Source: Ignavibacteria bacterium (GTDB lineage Bacteria > Bacteroidota > Ignavibacteria > Ignavibacteriales > Ignavibacteriaceae). Taken from it: 64,000 nucleotides of DNA. This document shows, in pieces, positions 54,824-63,828 of this stretch. Each line of letters begins with the position of its first letter. Within the stretch, counting starts at the first letter, position 1. Below the pieces are notes generated by a model, which was not told the origin of the DNA, searched no databases, and worked only from the letters and a program-made list of their open reading frames with translations. Position numbers and translations under genes: made by a program. The stretch is taken from contig JAUYAB010000008.1 in the NCBI GenBank assembly GCA_030693705.1, positions 240,861 to 304,860 on the forward strand. The letters are read 5' to 3'.

Positions 54824-55603
54824 TTAAATATCTATTGTTCCTGTTAAATACAAAACCGCATTACCCGCAATTTCCACACGGTCGCCGAGAAGTTTGCAAA
54901 ACAATTCCCCGCCGCGTTTAGAAATTTGACGCGCGAGTAATTCATTTTTTCCAAGTCGCTCAGCCCAAAACGGAATAAGCGTACTGTGCGAGGAACCTGT
55001 TACCGGGTCTTCGTTAATTCCTTCTTTCGGTGCAAAGAAACGGGAGACAAAATCAACTTTATTTCCTTTTGCTGTTGCGATGTAACCGAAGCAATTTATT
55101 TTTTTAAGCAATGAAAAATCCGGTTGAAGCGAAAGTATATCTTCTTCCGTTTCATAAACTAAAAGAAGATCGCGTGATTGCAAAACCTCTTTCGGCTTTT
55201 TACCAATAGCTTCAATTAAGCCATCGGAAATTTCTGTTTCAACCGGTTTACGGGAAGGAAAATTCATTACCAGCAGTTCATTTCTTTTTGTTACTTCAAG
55301 TATTCCGCTTTGTGTTTGAAAGGTGATTTTATCACTCCCACTTTTTAAAACATGAAAAATTACAAAAGCGGAAGCGAGTGTTGCATGTCCGCAAAGATCA
55401 ACTTCGGCTTCGGGAGTAAACCAGCGGAGCTCGTAATAATTTTCTTTCTTAACGAAGAACGCCGTTTCGGCAAGATTATTCTCCGCGGCGATGGATTGCA
55501 GAACGCTCTCTTCCAGCCAGGATTCAAGCGGACAAACAGCCGCAGGGTTTCCGCCAAATAATTTTGAGGTAAAAGCATCAACTTGATAAATCGGTAATTT
55601 CAT
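54824..55603 (-). CDS. PhzF-family isomerase-like protein
   Basis: A 259-aa protein with the two-lobed PhzF fold: MKLPIYQVDAFTSKLFGGNPAAVCPL at the start with the catalytic Glu in NNLAETAFFV (about 46), DLCGHATLASAFV (about 70-82), and the C-terminal lobe NEDPVTGSSHSTLIPFWA. Members act as isomerases or epimerases on small acids; the substrate is unknown. Monocistronic. Confidence 0.9.
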   Translation of the reverse strand: MKLPIYQVDAFTSKLFGGNPAAVCPLESWLEESVLQSIAAENNLAETAFFVKKENYYELRWFTPEAEVDLCGHATLASAFVIFHVLKSGSDKITFQTQSGILEVTKRNELLVMNFPSRKPVETEISDGLIEAIGKKPKEVLQSRDLLLVYETEEDILSLQPDFSLLKKINCFGYIATAKGNKVDFVSRFFAPKEGINEDPVTGSSHSTLIPFWAERLGKNELLARQISKRGGELFCKLLGDRVEIAGNAVLYLTGTIDI

Positions 55604-55670
55604 TTTTAAATACTCTTTGTGATTGACTAAATTAAACTACAAAATATTTTAGATATTCACTTTTACAATT

Positions 55671-56114
55671 ATGAACATTGAGATAAAACAAATTGCATTC
55701 GGTGGAACAGAACATAAGAAAGAAATCGAACTCCGCCATAAAATTCTCCGCCAGCCGCTCGGCTTGCAGTACACTCAGGAACAGCTCGATTCAGAAAAAG
55801 ACGAATTTCATTTCGCCGCTTTTGAAGGAGACAAACTTGTTGGCTGCCTGCTAATGAAGGCGATCGATAATAAAGAAATGAAAATGCGCCAGGTTGCCGT
55901 TGATGAAGATTATCAAGGGAAAGGTGTTGGTAAAGCCCTTGTTCTCTTTTCAGAAAAGTTTGCTACAGAAAAAGGTTTCTCTCTCATCACGCTTCATGCA
56001 AGAAAAACGGCGGCTCCGTTTTATGAAAAATTAGGATACAAAATCGTTGGAAATGAATTTACAGAAGTTACACTTTCACATTTTAAAATGAAGAAAGAGA
56101 GACCGTTTGTTTAA
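55671..56114 (+). CDS. GNAT-family N-acetyltransferase
   Basis: A 147-aa ElaA-like acetyltransferase. The acetyl-CoA loop is visible as MRQVAVDEDYQGKGVGKAL (about 64-82), with later ITLHARKTAAPFYEKLGYKIVG typical of GNAT motif B. It follows the divergent PhzF gene by 67 bp and precedes an outer-membrane protein gene. Substrate unknown. Confidence 0.9.
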   Translation: MNIEIKQIAFGGTEHKKEIELRHKILRQPLGLQYTQEQLDSEKDEFHFAAFEGDKLVGCLLMKAIDNKEMKMRQVAVDEDYQGKGVGKALVLFSEKFATEKGFSLITLHARKTAAPFYEKLGYKIVGNEFTEVTLSHFKMKKERPFV

Positions 56115-56223
56115 TGGATAAAAGGAAAAAATCGATATACAAAAGGCAGAACTAATGATTCACAGTTATTTATTTTTGAGCAGTGCTTTTGATGTTTTAA
56201 TACAATTAAGTAAAGGTTCGGGT

Positions 56224-58626
56224 ATGGTTAATAAATTTGCGCTCGTTTTCTCACTTTTAATTTTTTCATGTATCATTTATCCGCAAAACAATTACAAACT
56301 CTCCGGCGGCGTAGTAGATTCGGAAATAGGAACCGCTCTACCGGGCGCTAACGTAACGGTTATTTCCCGAATCGATGGGAAAATCCTTGCTCAAACAACA
56401 TGCGACGCTAAAGGATATTTTACCGCAAGCAACATTGCGGAAAGTACTGTAAGAGCAAAATTTTCGATGCTTGGATACCAGACATTTGTTATCGATTCAA
56501 TTCCGTTGGAAAAAACTTACCGTCTGGGAATAATCAAGCTTCGTTCCACAATGATAGTAATGCCTGAAGCAGTTGTCAGCACGGTTAAACCGATGATCGA
56601 ATTCCAGGTTGATAGACAAATAATAAATATGGATCAAGTGCCCGGCAGTTCAGGCTCGTTAACCGACGCTTTAAAAAACACCGGTTCCGTAGATGTTGAT
56701 CCTCAAACCAATGCAATTACCGTCCGCGGTCAAGCGGTAAAAATACAAATGGATGGACATCCCTTTGAAATGCCGAACGATATGCTTGCGCAACTACCCG
56801 CTTCCATGGTTGATCAAGTTGAAGTTATCTTATCTCCCTCAGCTAAAGAAAGTGCCGATGAAGGAGCGTACATTCTAAATATCATTTCTAAAAAAGGAAA
56901 TCCGGATAGTTATAGCGGTTCCATCAACCTAAACACATCAACAAACAGCAGAACGTTTGGCGGATTAAATTTGAATTACAAAACAGGGAAGTTTAATCTT
57001 TTTGGCGCGTTTTTCGGAGGATTTGCCGATATGCTTAACACATCTGCTTCGGAAAAATACAATTACAACAGCGCTAATCTATACTACCTTAATACAGACA
57101 ACAAAGGAAATTTTAACGGGAATATGGGGTATTACAAATTTGGTTTCGATTACAACATGGATGACAACAACTCATTTACGTTCTACAGTACGATGACCAG
57201 GTTCAAATTTAATTCGGGGGGAACAAGCCAAAGTGTTGCAGAAAATAATTTATTGATTCCGCAGTATAGTTACGACAACACCAACAACTCTCTTTACCGT
57301 TCAAACACCTATTCGTTGTACGGTTTTTATAAAAAGAAATTTGATGCCAGAGGACACGAAATAACGTTTGATGCTTACTTCACAAACATTGCAAATCCTT
57401 CAAATTCAGAAATGAATACCGCGTATAGTTATAATTTGAATTATCCTCAACTTCACAATAGTGTTACAGATGAAAAAGCCAATACCTTTATAAGCAAAAT
57501 TGAATATGTAATTCCATCTTCAATTGGAAAATTTGAAACCGGGTATAATCTAACGTTAAGAACAAGAGAGAACGATTATAACAGTTCCGATTTTTCTTAC
57601 GCAATAAATAATTGGACTGACAGTTTACGCTTAAGCAATCTTTTCAGCTATAAAGAAAGCATTCATGCGTTGTATGCAACCTATTCGAACAACTTTGGAA
57701 ATGTTGGAATTAAAACCGGTCTTAGAGTGGAAAATCTCAACACGAACGGAGAACAAAAAACAACCGGAGAAAATTTTACGGGAAATTATTTAAACTTTTT
57801 CCCCAACATCAATCTTTCTTATAAATTCAATGACTTATTTCAACTGACTTTTAACGCATTCCGGCGCGTGCGCTATCCGCAAATGTATTATGTTAATCCA
57901 TTTAAAACTTACAACGGACCCAACAACTACACTGCGGGTAATCCGGCAATAAAACCATCGTTCATTAATTCCTATGCTGTAACTTTGTCGCAATACGTTA
58001 ATGTCTATTACGTCTACTCAACCGGACTGTTCGATTACGTAATGGCGAATGTGAACGACAGTATTACCTTCAATAGTCCCGTGAATCTTTCTTCGAACAA
58101 AACATACGGAGTTGAACTTACGCTGCCTTATTACAATAGCCCGATGATGCCATTTTATCTGCCCGATTTTATCAGCATGGTTAATGTGCAAATTGGATAC
58201 ACTTATCAAAAGAAAATCGGAAGTTATCTTGGCGAAGACCTTTCCGATTGGGGTTACAGAAAATGGATGAACGTTAACCTGGGATTGAAATTGTGGTGGG
58301 AAGTTGATGCTAATTTCAACTTCAGATATTCGCCAAAAACAGAAAGCAAAAAATATGTAAGCAACCGGCAGACAGACCTTTCGGTCTATTTAAGCAAGTC
58401 GGTGTGGGATAAAAAATTGAAAATCAATCTTTCGGTTTCCGATTTGCTGAATACAAATAATTACGATCGGAAAACCTTTGGCACCGACTTTTTCTATCAC
58501 ACGGTTTACACCCCTTACCGGAGCCGGAGCGTATCACTTGGGCTTACGTATATGATCAACGATTATAAAGACAGAAGAGACAGAAGTCTTGATGACGGAA
58601 GAGACGCAAGTAACCAGGGGTTTTAG
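56224..58626 (+). CDS. Outer-membrane beta-barrel protein with CarboxypepD_reg-like and plug domains
   Basis: From ATG 56224 (AAAGG 7 bp upstream, signal peptide VNKFALVFSLLIFSCIIYPQ) the product is 800 aa; an earlier in-frame ATG at 56155 adds residues that do not look like a signal. A CarboxypepD_reg-like domain (about 25-105), a plug-like region (about 115-215; DVDPQTNAITVRGQAVKIQMDGHP), and a 22-strand-like barrel follow. It resembles TonB-dependent receptors of the OMP_b-brl_3 type. No SusD partner is adjacent. The last residues are Asp/Arg-rich (DRRDRSLDDGRD). Confidence 0.85.
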   Translation: MVNKFALVFSLLIFSCIIYPQNNYKLSGGVVDSEIGTALPGANVTVISRIDGKILAQTTCDAKGYFTASNIAESTVRAKFSMLGYQTFVIDSIPLEKTYRLGIIKLRSTMIVMPEAVVSTVKPMIEFQVDRQIINMDQVPGSSGSLTDALKNTGSVDVDPQTNAITVRGQAVKIQMDGHPFEMPNDMLAQLPASMVDQVEVILSPSAKESADEGAYILNIISKKGNPDSYSGSINLNTSTNSRTFGGLNLNYKTGKFNLFGAFFGGFADMLNTSASEKYNYNSANLYYLNTDNKGNFNGNMGYYKFGFDYNMDDNNSFTFYSTMTRFKFNSGGTSQSVAENNLLIPQYSYDNTNNSLYRSNTYSLYGFYKKKFDARGHEITFDAYFTNIANPSNSEMNTAYSYNLNYPQLHNSVTDEKANTFISKIEYVIPSSIGKFETGYNLTLRTRENDYNSSDFSYAINNWTDSLRLSNLFSYKESIHALYATYSNNFGNVGIKTGLRVENLNTNGEQKTTGENFTGNYLNFFPNINLSYKFNDLFQLTFNAFRRVRYPQMYYVNPFKTYNGPNNYTAGNPAIKPSFINSYAVTLSQYVNVYYVYSTGLFDYVMANVNDSITFNSPVNLSSNKTYGVELTLPYYNSPMMPFYLPDFISMVNVQIGYTYQKKIGSYLGEDLSDWGYRKWMNVNLGLKLWWEVDANFNFRYSPKTESKKYVSNRQTDLSVYLSKSVWDKKLKINLSVSDLLNTNNYDRKTFGTDFFYHTVYTPYRSRSVSLGLTYMINDYKDRRDRSLDDGRDASNQGF

Positions 58627-59241
58627 CAAAAATGATTTAATAATTCACCTTGCGCAAGAGTAGTAAAATTGTAGGGCGATTCTCCGAATCGCCCTTGCGT
58701 TTTACTTTTATTCGTTCATTTAAGGGTCGATTCCGAAAGCTTTCTGAACCGACCTATGGACTTGCGTAACGTGAGTTACTAATTAAAAAATTTCCGCGCC
58801 AAAAGTTACAAAGTTACTATCCTCTAAAATCGGGATATCATTCCGCATTTATTTACAAAAACATCCCGAAAACTTTCGGGATCGGCTACATACTTACTCC
58901 TCATCCGGTGTGAGTTCATTAGCAGCCGCTTGTTGTATGGCATTTATTAATTCTTACAAAACCTATTATTGCATTATCAAAAACCCTGGGAAGATTCAGA
59001 TTCCAATTATGGTCTAAATAATCCAAAAGTTTATATCTAAGCGAAACACAGTGAAGAGGTTTTGTATTTCACAGTAATCATAATATTGTAATTAACATTG
59101 CTTCTATTGTAGAAAAATTTCAGAGTATATTTTCTATTAATCGGCACAACTAAATTCGGAAGTAAGAAATGAATTGTTTTTGAAAAACTAACCTGTTGTG
59201 TTTTGGTATCGGATATTTTTAACGAAGAATATAATTTATTC
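58627..59241. other. Gene-free stretch with three hairpin repeats
   Basis: No supportable gene. It holds three perfect or near-perfect hairpins: AGGGCGATTC/GAATCGCCCT (58673-58695, probably the terminator of the upstream gene), GGTCG..CCGACC (58725-58753), and ATCCCGAAA/TTTCGGGAT (58863-58882). The remainder to 59241 is AT-rich with only a weak minus-strand frame. Confidence 0.6.
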
Positions 59242-59408
59242 ACTCAAGTTGACCACCCCCAAATAATAAAGAATTAAAACCGTTAAAACGGTTAACAATT
59301 TGAGCTTTTGTTTCATTAACACCTCGATTAATCGAGGTGTTAATGAAATAATATGACACATATTTCAACCGTTTTAACGGTTTATCAAATAGTGCGGTCA
59401 ACTTGAGT
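59242..59408. repeat. Nested palindromic element
   Basis: Three concentric inverted repeats: outer ACTCAAGTTGACC / GGTCAACTTGAGT (59242-59254, 59396-59408); middle AACCGTTAAAACGGTT (59278-59293) and its complement AACCGTTTTAACGGTT (59367-59382); central perfect 38-bp palindrome 59311-59348 around CACCTCGATTAATCGAGGTG. It could fold into a long cruciform; MITE- or REP-like, no coding capacity. Confidence 0.7.
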
Positions 59409-59464
59409 TATTCGTTTTTTTTAAAACCTCAACAAATTCTTCATTACTCAATTTTTCAATATCG

Positions 59465-59941
59465 TTATACTGTTAAATCGTTCTCGAATTTTATATCCAC
59501 GGCCTTTTGCAAATTCCGTTCAAACATCGCCGCAGCAGTGGCAATCACAACCGAGCCGAAAGTTATGAGGATGCCCATAAAAACTCCGCCTGCAGGATCA
59601 TCACTTCCATGGTTCAACATGATGAAAATTTCTCCTGCCGCAACAAAACCAATGATGGATATCGCACAATATTTTATAGTCCGCAGAGCTTTTACGGCCG
59701 ATTGCGAGAATACCTTATTTTGTCCGTAATATCCCAACACCTTTACTGCTTGATAGAGCGCCGTGAAAAACGGGATAGACGCTATATACGCATACGCAAG
59801 AAAGGGATCTTTGAAGTAAATCTCAAAGAGCGTGGAATGTGCATTCCTCCCCTCGATGTGAGGTTCCCAAAGCATAAGGGCAAGAGCGCCGATGCCTATG
59901 AGCACGATGACTGCTTGAAAAAATATTGCGCTTCTTTTCAT
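59465..59941 (-). CDS. DUF2975-type four-helix membrane protein
   Basis: A 158-aa protein with four membrane helices (about 7-27, 45-65, 90-112 and 118-140), matching DUF2975 by pattern and length. AAGGA precedes the ATG. It lies just beyond the last attC of the cassette array, on the same strand as the cassettes, so it may be a cassette gene whose own attC is lost (a palindromic element stands there instead) or the first chromosomal gene. Function unknown. Confidence 0.8.
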   Translation of the reverse strand: MKRSAIFFQAVIVLIGIGALALMLWEPHIEGRNAHSTLFEIYFKDPFLAYAYIASIPFFTALYQAVKVLGYYGQNKVFSQSAVKALRTIKYCAISIIGFVAAGEIFIMLNHGSDDPAGGVFMGILITFGSVVIATAAAMFERNLQKAVDIKFENDLTV

Positions 59942-59977
59942 AGGTGATCCTTAAAGTCCTCTACCTTTCACTTAGCC

Positions 59978-60183
59978 ATATAAAGCGTTGCGCCTAACCC
60001 GCCGCCCCGAATAGCTTCGCCAGGTTACTTACAACCGCCAACTTGTCTGCCGAAGGCAGATAATTATTTAATTGTTTACTTATTTAGAACCCTTAGCACA
60101 AAACTACCGAACGAAATTCCAAAACCCAAAAACACTAACTACACCGAATCGTTTAAGCGGTCGGGGTTGAGGCGCGGGTTATA
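59978..60183 (-). other. attC-type recombination site 1 (leftmost in array)
   Basis: On the minus strand it opens TAACCCGCGCCTCAACCCCG and closes GGCGGCGGGTTAGGCGCAACG. The arms pair with unpaired bases on one arm, the extrahelical bases of attC sites. The outer AAC/GTT box at the left is degraded (ATAAAGC). The spacer is almost identical to that of site 5 and contains the TCTGCC/GGCAGA hairpin. Confidence 0.85.
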
Positions 60184-60189
60184 TTGCCT

Positions 60190-60474
60190 CTAATAATGAT
60201 ATTTACATTGAATGAAGTTAATCTTATCATCGCTCACAACATAAACAATGCGATGCTCTTGTGTTAACCTCCGAGACCATACACTACTTCCTAAATAGCG
60301 CAGTGGTTCCGGTTTGCCAATTCCTTCAAAAGGATTTCGCATTATCGCTTCAACTAAATCCAACACTCTCAACGCAATTTTTCGGTCAACTTTTATCCAA
60401 TGCGCTAAGTCTTCTCTAAAATCGTTGTGAAATATGCTTAACCGTTCCTTCGATGAATTAATTTTCAAGACCAA
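60190..60474 (-). CDS. yoeB: YoeB/Txe-family toxin
   Basis: A 94-aa RNase toxin that cuts mRNA at the ribosome. FHNDFREDLAHWIKVDRKIALRVLDLVEAI, NPFEGIGKPEPLR, WSRRLTQEHRIVYVV and the C-terminal KYHY are all standard for YoeB/Txe. The stop is 6 bp from attC site 1, as expected for a cassette gene. It overlaps the antitoxin gene by 17 bp. Confidence 0.93.
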   Translation of the reverse strand: MVLKINSSKERLSIFHNDFREDLAHWIKVDRKIALRVLDLVEAIMRNPFEGIGKPEPLRYLGSSVWSRRLTQEHRIVYVVSDDKINFIQCKYHY

Positions 60475-60739
60475 ATTCCAGTTTTAGGTCTTCAAGGGAC
60501 TGTGGAATATTGTTCTCGTTTTGAACTTCTAATAATGCTTTTAACAATCTTTGAGCATTTTTAGGTGAACGAAGTAGATGGGCTGTCTCTAAAATACCGG
60601 ACAACTCACTTTCTGATACCAAAGCCACATTTTCAGCATTTTTCCGATTAATAATTACAACTTCTTTATTGAGCGAAACCTCATCTAATAGTTTTGCAAG
60701 ATTAGCGCGTGCTTGAGTATAAGTTAAACTAATTGACAT
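60458..60739 (-). CDS. yefM: YefM/Phd-family antitoxin
   Basis: A 93-aa antitoxin (start ATG 60739 with AAAGG upstream): SISLTYTQARANLAKLLDEVSLNKEVVIINRKNAENVALVSE is the standard YefM DNA-binding domain, with a disordered toxin-binding tail (EDLKLEFGLEN). Toxin and antitoxin are packaged in one cassette between attC sites 1 and 2, the usual stabilising passenger of integrons. Confidence 0.92.
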   Translation of the reverse strand: MSISLTYTQARANLAKLLDEVSLNKEVVIINRKNAENVALVSESELSGILETAHLLRSPKNAQRLLKALLEVQNENNIPQSLEDLKLEFGLEN

Positions 60740-60756
60740 TTTAATAACCTTTTTAT

Positions 60757-60775
60757 TGTACAGACACAATGTACA
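60757..60775. promoter_or_regulatory. Candidate YefM operator
   Basis: TGTAC-N9-GTACA inverted repeat just upstream of the antitoxin start, in the place expected for the promoter, so a toxin-antitoxin autoregulatory operator is plausible. YefM-type operators often contain TGTACA. Confidence 0.6.
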
Positions 60776-60823
60776 TATAAAAGTTCTCTTCTACAAAAAT
60801 TACTTTTGCACAAGTTGTGCAAT

Positions 60824-61006
60824 ATAACGACGTTGCCGATAAGCGGCGCCCCAGAACAAGAATACCGAATAGCAGCAACAACTTTTGTTTATAAAAATAT
60901 TTCTTAGAACAACCTACCTTAAAAAGCAACTTGGTTTTACTAACAAACACAAAAATTAGAACAATGCCGCAATGAAAAGCGGCGTCCGCCTTGATTGGCT
61001 GGTTAT
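60824..61006 (-). other. attC-type recombination site 2
   Basis: Minus strand TATAACCAGCCAATCAAGGCGG ... CCGCTTATCGGCAACGTCGTTAT would exceed display, so by parts: opening TAACCAGCCAATC, closing ATCGGCAACGTCGTTAT. Inner arms differ from the other sites (CAATCAAGGCGG against CCGCTTATCGG) but again leave extrahelical bases. About 183 bp. Confidence 0.8.
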
Positions 61007-61022
61007 ATACCGTTTAGATATT

Positions 61023-62324
61023 TTAAAAAACATTATTAACAACATCTTCAAGAAAAGCTGCAACTTTAATTGGCTTTGGCTTATAAATACTTGGATGACC
61101 ACATTTATTTCTCAAATCCAAACACTCTATTAAAATATTTTTTGTGTTCTTATCATAGATGGAAATTTCTGCCGTTACTTCAAGAATAACTCGATCTTTT
61201 ATATATTCAAAATCTTCAATGGAATTAACAAAAGGAGCGTCACGATAATATTTCTTGATTGCATTATTAAGATCGTTTTTATCTTGAATCAAGCATTTAT
61301 GATAGATTGTATTCATTACAGCAGACCAAATAAATATGACTGCTGCACGATAGACGCCAGCTTTGATACATTGGATACCTTCGAGAATGAAATCTTTGAC
61401 ATTGGGATCTGATACTTTTAACAACATTCTTTCAATGGAGACAATATTTAATTTTTCGATATCAGAATAAATTAATTTGTCCAGTGGATTATGGATAGTT
61501 TTGACTTCACGTTCAACAATTTTACTATAAAACCACATTGATCTTGAACGCCACTTGAATACCATATTCAAATGTTTCATTAAAGCAGGTAAAGGAACGC
61601 CATCTTCCTCTACGTGTTTTACATAAGAGTATTTCAAACTTTTTGGCGTGACTTGTTTATCAATACCGGCTTTTACCAAAGCTTTTTGAAAGGCTTTCTG
61701 CAATGTGCTATCATCAAGCAGCTTTCCTTTTGTCTTTCCTTCAAATAAGTAACCTTTTGGTTTATACTCGCTGATATACTCTTGAAGTTTTTTCTCAACA
61801 AAAGTTGATAATTCTGTTTTTCTATTAGTTTGGAAATATTTACTTCGTATCGTGATAGTATTATTAATAAAATCAAAATCAGTCACTCTTAAAACCTTTG
61901 CTTCACCGAATGTTAAGCCAGCTGAATACATCAATGCAAAAAATAATTGATACCGAGGTTCTGTAGCATTATTTAGTAATTCAATGATTTCATTTTTTTC
62001 AAGCGTTTCAGGTTTATCCTCTTCAACTTTTGGATGCTTTTTCAGCAATGAAAAATCAAATGGCTTATTTAGAAGAGCTACGTAAATTGTTTTAAATGAA
62101 TGAGCGGCTTGACGTATTGTTCTTGGTGCAAAACTTTTTCGAACCGTAATGAATTCAATATAATCTTTGATCTGCTTAAAAGTAATTCGATTTAGATCAG
62201 CAATGGCATAATACTTTTGGAGTTTATTCAGCCACTGAACATACAGATCAACTGTATTTGGCTTATATTCTTTACGAGTTAATTCTTCACGAATCCTACT
62301 AATAAATTCTTCGTTTTTATCCAT
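61023..62324 (-). CDS. Degenerate tyrosine recombinase fused to a C-terminal HEPN domain (cassette gene)
   Basis: A 433-aa protein from ATG 62324 (AGGAAGG just upstream). Residues 1-95 resemble a phage-integrase SAM-like N-terminal domain and 105-275 a tyrosine-recombinase catalytic fold (YSAGLTFGEAKVLRVTDFDF). But box I Arg is Thr138, the HxxR box reads Lys-Ser-Leu-Lys (228-231), and the second His is not evident; only a possible Tyr266 remains. It should therefore bind DNA without recombining. The C-terminal 130 residues are helical with DLRNKCGH (Arg405, His410), an Rx4H HEPN RNase motif. The gene lies between attC sites 2 and 3. Confidence 0.75.
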   Translation of the reverse strand: MDKNEEFISRIREELTRKEYKPNTVDLYVQWLNKLQKYYAIADLNRITFKQIKDYIEFITVRKSFAPRTIRQAAHSFKTIYVALLNKPFDFSLLKKHPKVEEDKPETLEKNEIIELLNNATEPRYQLFFALMYSAGLTFGEAKVLRVTDFDFINNTITIRSKYFQTNRKTELSTFVEKKLQEYISEYKPKGYLFEGKTKGKLLDDSTLQKAFQKALVKAGIDKQVTPKSLKYSYVKHVEEDGVPLPALMKHLNMVFKWRSRSMWFYSKIVEREVKTIHNPLDKLIYSDIEKLNIVSIERMLLKVSDPNVKDFILEGIQCIKAGVYRAAVIFIWSAVMNTIYHKCLIQDKNDLNNAIKKYYRDAPFVNSIEDFEYIKDRVILEVTAEISIYDKNTKNILIECLDLRNKCGHPSIYKPKPIKVAAFLEDVVNNVF

Positions 62325-62340
62325 CACCTTCCTAAGGTAT

Positions 62341-62558
62341 ATAACGACGTTGCGCCTAACCCGCCGCCCCAAGCAAGGAAGCCAAGTAAAACACAAACAC
62401 CGATGATTAAGCAAACAGTGCTTAACTTTCTCGTAAGCACTGTTTGCAAGTTAATTATTTAGAACGAACACTTAGAACAAAATGCCAAACAAAAATACAA
62501 TTTCAAAAATCATAAATCTGCAGAACCAAAATGGCGGTCGGGTTGAGGCGCTGGTTAT
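62341..62558 (-). other. attC-type recombination site 3
   Basis: Minus strand opening TAACCAGCGCCTCAACCCG, closing GGGTTAGGCGCAACGTCGTTAT in parts. GCGCCTCAACCCGACCGCC pairs with GGCGGCGGGTTAGGCGC leaving an unpaired C and A, the attC extrahelical signature. The 150-bp spacer carries a 14-bp stem hairpin GCAAACAGTGCTTA/TAAGCACTGTTTGC. Confidence 0.88.
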
Positions 62559-62923
62559 GCACAAATGGAAAAGAATAAAAAATAAAAAACGTAAACCCAA
62601 ACCCCGAACTTAAATGAAAATCTAAAAACAAATAAAACCTTTAACAAGAATGAAACCATAAAAACAAAAACCATTTACAAAATAGAAACCATAAACTTTA
62701 AACTTAGAGCAGCATACAAAACAATACTAAATAAAAACGAAACGCTAAACAGTAATGCCGAACAAATACTAAGCAAAAATGAAACAATAAAAAATAATAA
62801 CACGAAAGAAGAATGAAACCATGTAAAACAATTTGCCAAAGAACCACGAAATTTATTTTTACTTAAAGACTAAAACAGAAAAATTGTTAAACCCATTTGT
62901 AAACTATACCAAAGAATGTGTGT
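62559..62923. other. Gene-less cassette
   Basis: 365 bp between attC sites 3 and 4 with no frame of 60 codons on either strand. It is strongly A-rich on the plus strand with loosely repeated GAATGAAACCATA-like words (near 62650, 62690, 62790, 62815). It may carry a non-coding RNA or a promoter, or be decayed spacer sequence resembling the attC interior. Confidence 0.6.
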
Positions 62924-63143
62924 ATAACGACGTTGCGCTTAACCCGCCGCCCATAACAAGGAAGCCAAGTAAAACGCAACTGATAAATATTTAACAAACT
63001 GCACTTAACTTGCATCAGCAAGTGCAGTTTGTAAGTTAATTAATTGGAACGAACACTTAGAACAAAATGCAGAACAAAAACAAAACGCCAAAAATTAGAA
63101 AATCGCCGAACCAAAACGGCGGTCGGGTTGAGGCGCTGGTTAT
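62924..63143 (-). other. attC-type recombination site 4
   Basis: Opening TAACCAGCGCCTCAACCCG and closing AAGCGCAACGTCGTTAT on the minus strand, with the same two extrahelical bases. It is very like site 3 but the internal hairpin differs (CAAACTGCACTT/AAGTGCAGTTTG). The stop codon of the neighbouring cassette gene (TAA, 63140-63142) lies inside its outer box. Confidence 0.88.
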
Positions 63144-63817
63144 GTGCTATTTTTTTTGTTTTGAGATTTTTTATACTCTTCAAATTCCTTTGCAACTTCT
63201 TTCTCGTGTTGTTCTCTGTCGTCTGAATCAAAAATATCAACCTTCAATTTTTTAAAACCACTTGTTATATTATTTAGTGTTTTATCTATCGTTTCTAAAT
63301 GCTCAGCTATTTTGATCAATGGTGGGGTACCAAGCTGCGTGAAATATGAAAATTGCGAAAAATTAAGTATGAACTGCCGAGTAAACTGTTCGTTAAGAGA
63401 ATTGGTATAAGTAATTTTTAATTCAATGGATTTTTCTGCTAATTCCTTGTCTTCAATAAAAGATGCGACCCACAATTTCAATGATTGTCTTGGAGAAAAA
63501 TATTTTATACCATTTTTTATAAAACCTACTTCACTTAACATTCTATTGCTAAGTTTGAAATCTTTAACAACTTCAATGTTAATATTGTAAGCTGGTCCAA
63601 GACCGATATTCTCTATAACCAAATCTATAAAACTTATTGAATGGTCATTTTGAACAAGTGAAAGAGAAATTTCTGGATCAGTCTGTGATTTACGCATTAG
63701 TTTTGTCTCACTGACTAACTTAGCGGTTAAATAAGCATAAACTATTGTTGAAATACCGACTGCGATTGTAAACAACAGCGTTATTAACTCTTGATATTCT
63801 TTTAAAAATTCTATCAT
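63140..63817 (-). CDS. Single-pass membrane-anchored unknown protein (cassette gene)
   Basis: A 225-aa protein with one N-terminal membrane helix (about 10-32; ITLLFTIAVGISTIVYAYLTA), a beta-rich domain (about 45-160; PEISLSLVQNDHSISFIDLVIENIGLGPAYNINIEVV), and a C-terminal coiled segment. No ribosome-binding site is visible; the ATG is only 12 bp from attC site 5. Its stop overlaps attC 4. Membrane-tethered proteins of this shape are frequent cassette cargo; the function is unknown. Confidence 0.8.
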   Translation of the reverse strand: MIEFLKEYQELITLLFTIAVGISTIVYAYLTAKLVSETKLMRKSQTDPEISLSLVQNDHSISFIDLVIENIGLGPAYNINIEVVKDFKLSNRMLSEVGFIKNGIKYFSPRQSLKLWVASFIEDKELAEKSIELKITYTNSLNEQFTRQFILNFSQFSYFTQLGTPPLIKIAEHLETIDKTLNNITSGFKKLKVDIFDSDDREQHEKEVAKEFEEYKKSQNKKNST

Positions 63818-63828
63818 AATTTAAGCAC

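Noticed and set aside
59037..59243. 68-codon minus-strand frame in the gap before the nested palindrome
   Set aside because: No ribosome-binding site, no domain, very AT-rich; not supportable.
60753..60950. 65-codon minus-strand frame across attC site 2
   Set aside because: It reads through the recombination site and overlaps the antitoxin promoter; antisense of structured DNA.
61023..62324. The recombinase-like cassette gene as the integron integrase IntI
   Set aside because: It lies between two attC sites as cargo, lacks the catalytic Arg and HxxR, and has no IntI-specific insertion.
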